From: an uncultured Mucilaginibacter sp.
GTDB taxonomy: Bacteria > Bacteroidota > Bacteroidia > Sphingobacteriales > Sphingobacteriaceae
DNA: 23,303 bases
NCBI RefSeq assembly: GCF_946479965.1
Contig: NZ_CAMLHX010000063.1
Location: 1-23,303, forward strand
Direction: 5' to 3'
Shown: piece by piece, positions 1 to 6,206 of the stretch
Layout of the letters: each line of letters opens with the position of its first letter
How positions within the stretch are numbered: position 1 is the first letter of the stretch
Made by a program: the position numbers and the translations under genes
The notes under the pieces: generated by a model
Told to the model about the DNA's origin: nothing
Database searches by the model: none
The model's input: the letters and a program-made list of their open reading frames with translations, nothing else

Positions 1-1
1 T

Positions 2-55
2 GGCGATAAAAGTGAGCCGATCAGTTATCGTAATGTGTGGTTGAGAGAACTGTAA
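2..55 (+). CDS. 3' end of a DUF1080-like (3-keto-disaccharide hydrolase family) protein, truncated by window start
   Basis: Only the last 17 codons are visible, reading GDKSEPISYRNVWLREL and then TAA. Many secreted Bacteroidota DUF1080 (concanavalin-like, 3-keto-disaccharide hydrolase) proteins end with a last beta-strand of the type 'I-x-(F/Y)-R-N-(I/V)-W-(I/L)-x-x-L', and this tail matches that pattern. The stop is 4 bp before the next ATG, so it probably heads a unit with the two small membrane proteins that follow. The family call rests on this short tail only. The frame and the stop are seen directly. Confidence 0.5.
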   Translation, partial: GDKSEPISYRNVWLREL

Positions 56-59
56 CGAA

Positions 60-236
60 ATGAGTAAATTCATATTCCCGGCCATTATAATAACGGTTAT
101 TTTAGTGGTAACAACAGTAGGAGCTTATCTGGTAAAAAAAAACCGAGGTGTAATGGTTGTTATTATCACTCTGGGAACGATAGCTATGGCGGCTTATCTC
201 TGCGAAATTATTTTTTCAGAATTTTATAGAAGATAA
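60..236 (+). CDS. small two-helix membrane protein A (58 aa), unknown function
   Basis: ATG at 60 opens 58 codons ending in TAA at 234-236. The protein is almost entirely hydrophobic: a first helix (about residues 4-25, with GAYL near its end), a short basic turn KKNRG (residues 26-30), and a second helix (about 31-48) ending in an FYRR tail. By the positive-inside rule the basic loop should be cytoplasmic. It starts 4 bp after the preceding stop and ends 1 bp before the next ATG, so it is translated in a tightly packed unit. The helix-turn-helix layout, with (G/A)AYL followed by a (K/R)KN turn, recurs in the next protein, which points to tandem duplication. I do not recognise a family and assign no function. 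Confidence 0.6.
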   Translation: MSKFIFPAIIITVILVVTTVGAYLVKKNRGVMVVIITLGTIAMAAYLCEIIFSEFYRR

Positions 237-237
237 T

Positions 238-399
238 ATGATTCTTGTTGTATTGATCCTGCTTGCCTTGATCGTAACGATAGTTGCAGCTTATCTGGCT
301 AGGAAAAATAAAATGATCATGTTTGGAGTGATCGGATTAGCGCTGTTCGGTATTATCTGTTTTGTAGCGCTTTTCCTTCTTGGATTGCAAAATATGTAG
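238..399 (+). CDS. small two-helix membrane protein B (53 aa), apparent paralogue of A
   Basis: ATG at 238, one base after the previous stop, opens 53 codons ending in TAG. A first hydrophobic helix (about residues 2-21, ending AAYLA) is followed by a basic turn RKNK (22-25) and a second hydrophobic helix (about 26-50). The order, length and turn match the upstream small protein (VTxVxAYLxxKN in both), so the two are probably tandem paralogues that have diverged. A Rho-independent terminator follows about 40 bp downstream, which fits this being the last gene of the unit. No family is recognised. Mini-proteins of this kind may modulate membrane complexes, but nothing here shows that. Confidence 0.6.
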   Translation: MILVVLILLALIVTIVAAYLARKNKMIMFGVIGLALFGIICFVALFLLGLQNM

Positions 400-438
400 G
401 CATCACTTTCTTGCAAAGGTCAGATATTTAACAATCTT

Positions 439-475
439 AAACCCTGTAAATATTTTGTTTACAGGGTTTTTGTTT
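439..475 (+). terminator. intrinsic terminator after the small membrane protein pair
   Basis: A perfect 12-bp stem, AAACCCTGTAAA (439-450) and TTTACAGGGTTT (458-469), with a 7-nt loop TATTTTG, is followed by a T-rich tail TTGTTT. It sits 40 bp after the stop at 399. The A-rich 5' flank also gives it potential as a terminator in the other direction. Confidence 0.8.
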
Positions 476-657
476 AAAGAAAATCCTTTCCCGCATATAC
501 TATTCGTTTTATGCGATTGAAAGGCTGAACAGATACTGTTTTTAGACTTTTTTACAAAGTAGGATAAGGGGGGAATTGACTCACAAAGTCTTAGAAATAT
601 CCTGCGATTATAATTTGGTAATAGAGATAAAACTATTTGTTATTTAAGTAAATTTGG

Positions 658-1881
658 ATGACCCGTAACGCCATCGCTATGAATTTTCAGCAGTTATTGC
701 ATGAGATAAAACAATATGTAACCAGTTATTTTGCTACACATGCCGACCCGGCGCTTATTTACCACGACATTGGGCATACACGCCGTGTGGTGCAATATGC
801 AGGTAATATAGCCAATCACTACCAGTTAAATGACGAGGATTACTTTATAGTTATGGCAGCAGCCTGGTTTCATGACACTGGTTTTTTGATAGATAAAACG
901 CGCCATGAAGAGAATGGCGCGCGCCTGGCGGCCGAATATTTGAACCACCTGGGGCTAAGTGATACCATTATTGAACACGTAAAAGGCTGCATACTGGCCA
1001 CAAAAATGCCGCAGAGAGCGGTAGGCCTTTTACAGCAAATAGTTTGTGATGCCGATCTGTACCACTTAGGTACCAAACAATTTGAAGCCAATAGCAAATT
1101 GTTAATGAGAGAGATAGAAGCTGAGGGAAATATTAAAATAGATAAAAAGGTTCAATTGGTAGAGAATATTAAAATGCTGAGTAGCCACGTATACTACACA
1201 GATTTTGTTAAGCAGGAACTGAAAGATCAGTTGGAGCAAAATTTGCAGACATTGTTGCGTAAACAGGCACTGGAAGTCAATGCCGGCAGGGTAGAACAAG
1301 CGGTTGAGACTTCACTGACACCGCAGGTAGCAAAACAGGACAAAACAAACAAGCCTGGCCGCGGTATTGAAACAATGTTCAGAATAACATCAGGGAATAA
1401 TCAACGTCTAAGCGATATGGCCGACAATAAGGCCCATATATTAATTACCGTCAATTCCATAATTTTATCGGCTATTATAAGTTTGGTTTTGCGAAAATTA
1501 GACGAGAACAGCATTTTTATCATACCAACTTTTATTTTGCTTGGGGTAAGTTTGCTATCTATAACATTTTCTATACTGGCAACACGCCCGTCTATTCCTA
1601 ATGGTATTTTTACAAGGGAGGATATTGACAGCAAACGGGTAAACCTGCTTTTCTTCGGTAACTTTTACAGGGTAGGTTTTGAAGAGTACAGTGCCGGAAT
1701 GAAAAAGGTAATGGGCGATAAAGACTTTCTATACGGCACACTAATACGCGATGTTTATTCGCAGGGCGTTGTACTGGGCCGTAAATACAGGTTACTGCGT
1801 GTTGCATACAACATATTTATGTTTGGCCTTATTATAGCCGTTTTGGCATACACCATTGCTTCTCTCCTCAATTTGCATTAA
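658..1881 (+). CDS. HD-domain phosphohydrolase fused to a PycTM/DUF5706-type membrane effector module
   Basis: This is a two-part protein of 407 aa. Residues about 10-205 form an HD phosphohydrolase domain with visible metal-ligand candidates: H40 in the GHTRRV helix, H72-D73 in AAWFHDTGF, and D131 in VCDADLYHLG. This superfamily hydrolyses phosphate esters or nucleotides with divalent metal. A polar linker (about 205-235) leads to a C-terminal module (about 238-407) with a conserved-looking segment MADNKAHILITVNS, two adjacent membrane helices (about 261-278 and 287-308), a soluble stretch, and a last helix (about 383-403). That layout matches the Pycsar effector PycTM family (DUF5706), known from cyclic-pyrimidine antiphage systems. 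No pyrimidine cyclase gene is visible nearby. ATG at 679 (MNFQQLL) is an equally plausible start because neither start has a clear ribosome-binding site. A defence role is inference; the fusion itself is seen. Confidence 0.85.
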   Translation: MTRNAIAMNFQQLLHEIKQYVTSYFATHADPALIYHDIGHTRRVVQYAGNIANHYQLNDEDYFIVMAAAWFHDTGFLIDKTRHEENGARLAAEYLNHLGLSDTIIEHVKGCILATKMPQRAVGLLQQIVCDADLYHLGTKQFEANSKLLMREIEAEGNIKIDKKVQLVENIKMLSSHVYYTDFVKQELKDQLEQNLQTLLRKQALEVNAGRVEQAVETSLTPQVAKQDKTNKPGRGIETMFRITSGNNQRLSDMADNKAHILITVNSIILSAIISLVLRKLDENSIFIIPTFILLGVSLLSITFSILATRPSIPNGIFTREDIDSKRVNLLFFGNFYRVGFEEYSAGMKKVMGDKDFLYGTLIRDVYSQGVVLGRKYRLLRVAYNIFMFGLIIAVLAYTIASLLNLH

Positions 1882-1901
1882 AGGCAGATAATAGAAATAA
1901 T

Positions 1902-2771
1902 ATGAGTATAAAACAAAAAGGTGTAATTGTTTGGGTTATTGTTGGTTGGATAACTGGCTTGTCGGGTTTAGCTTGTATTAATAATCAGTCTAAAAGCGTT
2001 TATTCGACTTATGATCTTGATAATCCCGAAAAGTATTATGTATCCGGTAGTTTGGAAGAGATCTCTGGTATAGCTCTTTATAAAGGCCGTGTCGATTCAA
2101 TATACGCGGTGCAGGATGAGGATGGGAGGATTTATTACTTTAAACCGGGCGGTAATAAACCCGCTTGGTCAAAGTTTAGCGGTCACGGCGATTACGAGGA
2201 TATAGCCATCGCCCTCGATCAGGTTTTTATATTGCGAAGTGACGGTACTATCTTTACTTTTCCGTTCAAGCAAATACGTGGCGGTAATATAGATGGTGTG
2301 CAAACATTGGCGGGGTTATTGCCTGCAGGCGAATATGAAGGTATGTATGCCGATGAAAAAAGTAAACAACTGTATATACTTTGTAAAAGTTGCGAAGGCA
2401 ATAATGCCGGAAAATTTGGCAGGGGTTATATTTTTGAAATGGGTAATGCCGGAGTGTTAAGTCCAGCCGGCGAATTTTCTATCACCGTTAAAGATAAAGG
2501 TGGGCGGTCGGGTAAACACAAAACCAAGTTCCACCCGTCGGCCCTGGCAAAAAATTTGAAAACTAATGAGTGGTATTTGCTTTCGTCTGTCAATAAAGCG
2601 CTAATTGTAACCGATGCTGCATGGAAGATCAAAACGACATATCCGCTTGATGCTGGATTGTTTGTACAACCCGAAGGGATAGCCTTTGATGATCAGGACA
2701 ATCTATACATATCCAACGAAGGCGATAAATTGACGCGGGGCACCGTTTTAAAGTTTAAGCCTAAGCCTTGA
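1902..2771 (+). CDS. SdiA-regulated-like beta-propeller lipoprotein
   Basis: The 289-aa product starts with a hydrophobic segment ending in a lipobox-like GLAC (Cys25), although position -3 is Gly rather than the usual Leu. It is probably an exported lipoprotein. The rest shows propeller-like repeats typical of the SdiA-regulated/esterase-like family: EEISGIAL (52-59), AVQDEDGRIYYF (69-80), DYEDIAI (97-103), YEGMYAD (145-151), HPSALA (211-216) and QPEGIAFDDQDNLYISNEG (256-274). Members have uncertain functions; some resemble phytase or NHL propellers that bind calcium or act as esterases. The gene begins 20 bp after the HD-PycTM gene on the same strand, so co-transcription is likely. The 3' end is only 6 bp from the stop of the convergent GAF gene. 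The family call is fairly good, but the enzymatic role is unknown. Confidence 0.75.
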   Translation: MSIKQKGVIVWVIVGWITGLSGLACINNQSKSVYSTYDLDNPEKYYVSGSLEEISGIALYKGRVDSIYAVQDEDGRIYYFKPGGNKPAWSKFSGHGDYEDIAIALDQVFILRSDGTIFTFPFKQIRGGNIDGVQTLAGLLPAGEYEGMYADEKSKQLYILCKSCEGNNAGKFGRGYIFEMGNAGVLSPAGEFSITVKDKGGRSGKHKTKFHPSALAKNLKTNEWYLLSSVNKALIVTDAAWKIKTTYPLDAGLFVQPEGIAFDDQDNLYISNEGDKLTRGTVLKFKPKP

Positions 2772-2777
2772 CGTGTT

Positions 2778-5129
2778 TTATTGAACATCGGTAATTTCCA
2801 ACTGCGCATATAAACTGTTATATGACGTGCTTCTTAATACAGCAAGATCTTGATTATGTAATATACCAACGCGCAATGCTTTCAGGCCCGAGATCGTTTG
2901 CATATTCTCCAACTCCAAAAATTCAACTGTAGTATCCAATATTCCCTCTGTCTGCAATATCTCAATATACTTTTTATACTCGCGCGCCTCTTCGGCCTTA
3001 GCATAAACAATTGTGATCATTCCCTGCCTTGTTATGCGCTCGGCAGAGCCTTTGACACGTGCCTTATCAATTCGTTTTTTTATTACTTCATAACGTATGT
3101 TATGGGCACCATCTACATCAAAACGTTTTTCATCCATCCGAAACTTTATGGCAATTGGCGCAGTTGAAACCAATATGAGCGAGGTAACGCCAAGCGGGTA
3201 CGGCAATTTGCGTTTCAGGTTAACCTGCTCTATCTCCATTTCTGCAATAACGCGTAATTGCCAAAGGCGCAGGCGCTGCAAATGCCCGGGCTTAAATATC
3301 AGCTTTGGAGCAATTGCGGCACCCATATATAAATTATGTTCAATGCCATCGGTTTTAAAACGCTCAAAGTAATGCGGAAAAAATTGCTGTATCTCCGCCT
3401 GCCGGTTGTCCAGCACGGTAGCTAGTTTTTGGTTGATAAGCTCCAATGTTTGCTCATAGTTGCGACGGTTTTGATGAAAGCTTCCGGTTTTTGCATCGGC
3501 CTGTTCAAAATAGTTATTTATCTCTTTTGTTGCCGGAAGTGATTTAAGCAGTGGATGCACAGTTGTTTCGATATAGTGCTGAATATGCTGTTCTGAATCG
3601 GCAAGTATGTTTAAAATCAACTCATCTGTAAACGTGCGCAAGTCAAATAATACCTCTTCAATAGCCAGCGAATTGACGGGTGATTGCACTTCGTCCAATA
3701 TGGCTATGATAGCGAATAACTGGTTTTTCAGATCCTTATGTACGCTTTCGTTGCGGGTAATTGACGATTCGCTGATATCCACTTGTCCATAAAGCGGATA
3801 AACGTCTTTAAAGGCTATCTCTTTAAAAGTATGGCTGATACCCTTATTGGCCTCACTGATAAAATTCACAGCCTCGCGTTTAAACTTCCAGTATACACTT
3901 GGATGCAGGGTGGTATAATACTCCTGTATTAAGGCTTGGACACGATTTTGCATTTCCTGCATTATACGGTCAATAGTATCAACTAAAAAAGGCATCACAA
4001 CGGCTAACTTGTTTGCCGTAATGCTATTTAAATCTTTTTGGTAGGGCGATACCAACTCTAAAACGCCCAGCAATAGATCATTTTTTACTACGGGTGCCAA
4101 AATGAAGCTTTGTATATCCTGTTTTTTTAAATGCAGTAACAGTTCACTATCAGGTTGTTCTTGCAGCATTTTACCTACGTTCGACCCGGCAAAATAAGTT
4201 TTCTTATATACAATAGTTTGGCACGCTTCGCCGCTTAAAACTGTGTCTGCTTTATCCCCTAAAATAAAGCTGTCGAAATTTAAGCCTACCGCAATATTGT
4301 TAAAATAACCTTCGTCAGCATCAAAACGCGTAAAGCCGATCCTCAGATCAGATAATCTAAACATAGATCTGAAAGCGTTCTGCAAACTCTCTTTAACTTT
4401 GTGCGGCGATTGCCTGCTTAACAGATCTTCCTTTAAACCAGAAAGGGCACTCTCCATGGTTACATCAACCACGTTCATTATAACAAATCCCTTTATTATC
4501 CAGTGATTAGCCGGAAACTTTTTCTTCCAAAGTGTAAGGTCGTCATAATTGTCTATCAAATCGTCTATGTCGGCTTGCGTAAGTTTGGGCGATTGGGCGG
4601 TTGGCAATACGTCAAAAAAATCGCCGTTGTACAAAATGCGATAATGTTTTATAAAGCCGTCGGCTGTGGGAATGTCATAAAAAAGTGGCCTGGAAAAGTC
4701 AAGATGCACATTATATAACCTGCTTAAAATAATACAGCAACTTAACACGTAGTATTGATGCTCGTTAAAATCGCGGATGTTGATGGCAAAATCCGAACCG
4801 GCATCCTTCAAAATATTCTGAAAACGCTGGGTCTTGTTAAATATCAGCGATTGGTATGGCAAACTCACCGCTTTTATTTCATTAAGCGTTAATGTTTCGG
4901 GGAACACATCGGCCAATAATTCTGCAATCAGCGTTTCATTTTCATTGATCTGTTCAATGCCTGTTATTCCGTTGTGCAGTTCGGGATGTTGGTTAACCCT
5001 CACTAACAGATCGGCGGCGTGCGCACTTCGCCAATCCGCGCTATTAGCAGCTATTGCCTCCAGTTGTTCTATTATTTTATGGAATGAGAACTGAAAGCGT
5101 AAAGGGTTGTCTGTGAATAGGGTAAGCAT
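2778..5129 (-). CDS. large GAF-domain protein of unknown role
   Basis: This is a 783-aa soluble protein without a signal peptide or membrane helix. A helical N-terminal region (1-225) is followed by a GAF-like sensor domain at about 230-390, recognisable by the order of strands around TRFDADEGYFNNIAVGL, the Ser-Gly-Glu-Ala stretch near 299-302, and FILAPVVKNDLLLGVLELVSP (342-362). A long helical section with coiled-coil character follows (about 385-600), then a mixed C-terminal domain (about 610-783). No kinase, cyclase, GGDEF or HTH signature is visible, so the output of the GAF domain is unknown. GAF-only proteins of this size recur in Sphingobacteriaceae. On the minus strand a TTG (complement of 5190-5192) and a TATCTTG (complement of 5163-5169), 20 bp apart, make a possible promoter. 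It is transcribed divergently from tetR. Confidence 0.75.
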   Translation of the reverse strand: MLTLFTDNPLRFQFSFHKIIEQLEAIAANSADWRSAHAADLLVRVNQHPELHNGITGIEQINENETLIAELLADVFPETLTLNEIKAVSLPYQSLIFNKTQRFQNILKDAGSDFAINIRDFNEHQYYVLSCCIILSRLYNVHLDFSRPLFYDIPTADGFIKHYRILYNGDFFDVLPTAQSPKLTQADIDDLIDNYDDLTLWKKKFPANHWIIKGFVIMNVVDVTMESALSGLKEDLLSRQSPHKVKESLQNAFRSMFRLSDLRIGFTRFDADEGYFNNIAVGLNFDSFILGDKADTVLSGEACQTIVYKKTYFAGSNVGKMLQEQPDSELLLHLKKQDIQSFILAPVVKNDLLLGVLELVSPYQKDLNSITANKLAVVMPFLVDTIDRIMQEMQNRVQALIQEYYTTLHPSVYWKFKREAVNFISEANKGISHTFKEIAFKDVYPLYGQVDISESSITRNESVHKDLKNQLFAIIAILDEVQSPVNSLAIEEVLFDLRTFTDELILNILADSEQHIQHYIETTVHPLLKSLPATKEINNYFEQADAKTGSFHQNRRNYEQTLELINQKLATVLDNRQAEIQQFFPHYFERFKTDGIEHNLYMGAAIAPKLIFKPGHLQRLRLWQLRVIAEMEIEQVNLKRKLPYPLGVTSLILVSTAPIAIKFRMDEKRFDVDGAHNIRYEVIKKRIDKARVKGSAERITRQGMITIVYAKAEEAREYKKYIEILQTEGILDTTVEFLELENMQTISGLKALRVGILHNQDLAVLRSTSYNSLYAQLEITDVQ

Positions 5130-5258
5130 GAGTTATAAAAACGGGGCAATCAATAAGTAAAGCAAGATACATTATTTAAAAAATGCTTGCAATTAACCGT
5201 ACAAAAACAACCTAACCTAAATGACAAACAGATGAATGTTTTTTTAAATAAACACCTT

Positions 5259-5266
5259 TATATTTG
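5259..5266 (+). promoter_or_regulatory. Bacteroidota-type -7 box of the tetR promoter
   Basis: TATATTTG fits the Bacteroidota -7 consensus TAnnTTTG exactly. It lies 35 bp before the tetR ATG, and the operator palindrome begins 2 bp after it, so the transcription start would fall inside the operator. No good TTTG-type -33 element is visible, only a T-run near 5239-5245. The consensus is established knowledge; the assignment here is inference. Confidence 0.55.
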
Positions 5267-5267
5267 C

Positions 5268-5280
5268 CTAACACTGTTAG
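5268..5280. promoter_or_regulatory. candidate TetR operator O1 (autoregulatory)
   Basis: CTAACA-C-TGTTAG is a perfect palindrome with 6-bp arms around one central base. It lies between the -7 box and the tetR start codon. Its 11-bp core TAACACTGTTA occurs again upstream of the adaptor gene at 5979-5989, in otherwise unrelated sequence. A palindrome at the transcription start, shared by the regulator and its neighbouring pump operon, is the usual arrangement for a TetR-family repressor. Confidence 0.7.
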
Positions 5281-5301
5281 ATAATTTAATGCAGTGATAA
5301 A

Positions 5302-5910
5302 ATGGCCAGTAAGGATAGAAAACAACGCTTAAAAGACGACACCCGGAAAAATATTCTGGATGCTGCCATGCGTATTGGGAGAGAAGAGGGATGGCAGGCC
5401 TTAAGTATGCGTAAGATAGCCGACATTATAGAATATACGCCACCGGTTATTTACGAATACTTTGCTAACAAAGAAGCTTTAATGCTTGAGCTAACTAAAA
5501 AGGGTTACCTAATGTTAGCGAAAGATACTAAAGCTGCAATGGATAGGCATACATTGCCTGAAAAGCAACTGGAAGACATGTGGCTTGCTTACTGGAACTT
5601 TGCCTTTGCCCAAAAAGAGCTTTATCAGCTGATGTTTGGTATCGAGATCAATTGTTGTGTTTGGGATAACCCGTTACCCGAAGCAGAAGTTCCTGCCAAT
5701 ATGATTTGGGACGTGATAGGCAAGTTAACCGGCTTGGAAAACCCGCCGGAGGATTTGATCTGCAAGCGCTACTATACATTTTGGTCGGTAGTACATGGGT
5801 TGATCTCTATCAACTTAGTACGCCAGGGCGTGCCCGACGGAGTTAACGAGGAAGTTTTAAAAGACGCTATAGCCGGTATTATCAGTACGATAAAGCCAAA
5901 GCGCTCGTAA
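5302..5910 (+). CDS. TetR/AcrR-family repressor of the adjacent RND efflux operon
   Basis: The 202-aa protein has a basic N-terminus (ASKDRKQRLKDD), a TetR DNA-binding domain at about 12-60 with the typical ILDAAMRIGREEG and a helix-turn-helix (SMRKIADIIEYTPPVIYEYFANKEALM), then an all-helical ligand-binding domain. That domain carries LYQLMFG (108-114) and FWSVVHG (about 167-173), the pattern of TetR proteins with a WHG-type C-terminal domain. Two adjacent cysteines (118-119) in the ligand domain are unusual and could be a redox or metal contact. The protein probably represses its own gene and the pump operon through the two shared palindromes. The inducing ligand cannot be told from sequence. 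ATG at 5302 is chosen because the domain starts immediately after it and the promoter box lies 35 bp upstream. Confidence 0.9.
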   Translation: MASKDRKQRLKDDTRKNILDAAMRIGREEGWQALSMRKIADIIEYTPPVIYEYFANKEALMLELTKKGYLMLAKDTKAAMDRHTLPEKQLEDMWLAYWNFAFAQKELYQLMFGIEINCCVWDNPLPEAEVPANMIWDVIGKLTGLENPPEDLICKRYYTFWSVVHGLISINLVRQGVPDGVNEEVLKDAIAGIISTIKPKRS

Positions 5911-5972
5911 TAAATTAATTTAAATTCATCACTTAATACATATGCTTATGAAACACACCCTCAATGCTAACA

Positions 5973-5995
5973 ATTATTTAACACTGTTAAGTAAT
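5973..5995. promoter_or_regulatory. candidate TetR operator O2 in front of the efflux operon
   Basis: The core TTAACA-C-TGTTAA (5978-5990) is a perfect palindrome with the same TAACACTGTTA centre as the site in front of tetR. It extends on both sides into a 23-bp near-palindrome with flanks ATTA and TAAT and a single mismatched pair. It lies 67 bp after the tetR stop, and 62 bp before the first in-frame ATG (6057) or 212 bp before the preferred adaptor start (6207). The better symmetry suggests it may bind more tightly than the tetR site (inference). Confidence 0.7.
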
Positions 5996-6056
5996 CTAAC
6001 TAAGTAATATAAACAATATATTAATCTATCTACCACAACAATAATTAACTAAAATC

Positions 6057-6206
6057 ATGACAACAAATAGTTTTAACTCACCATACGGTTTTAACGATAT
6101 TAATAAATATTATGTCGTTAATAACTCGGACGAGCCGAGTACCGTATACCTTGATAGCATTCGCAAAGCTGTCAGTACAATTCATCCCACAACAAAAACA
6201 AATATT
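6057..6206 (+). promoter_or_regulatory. structured leader of the efflux operon, also open in frame with the adaptor
   Basis: These 150 bases precede the lipoprotein-type start of the adaptor gene, and ATG at 6057 is in frame with it for 50 codons. The segment carries two adjacent inverted repeats: TTAACGA/TCGTTAA (6091-6097 and 6115-6121) and a GC-rich ACTCGG/CCGAGT hairpin (6124-6129 and 6135-6140, 5-nt loop). Either it is an untranslated leader or it encodes a 50-aa polar extension or leader peptide. Both ATGs have the A-rich upstream context normal for Bacteroidota starts, so sequence alone does not decide. Confidence 0.4.

Noticed and set aside
609..617. TATAATTTG as the -7 box of the HD-PycTM gene
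   Set aside because: The spacing between TA and TTTG is one base short of the consensus, and the nearest TTG (576-578) is too far upstream.
5931..5950. TACATATG (5937-5944) as the -7 box of the adaptor promoter
   Set aside because: It deviates from TAnnTTTG and lies 34 bp before the operator core with no -33 partner. The evidence is too weak to annotate.
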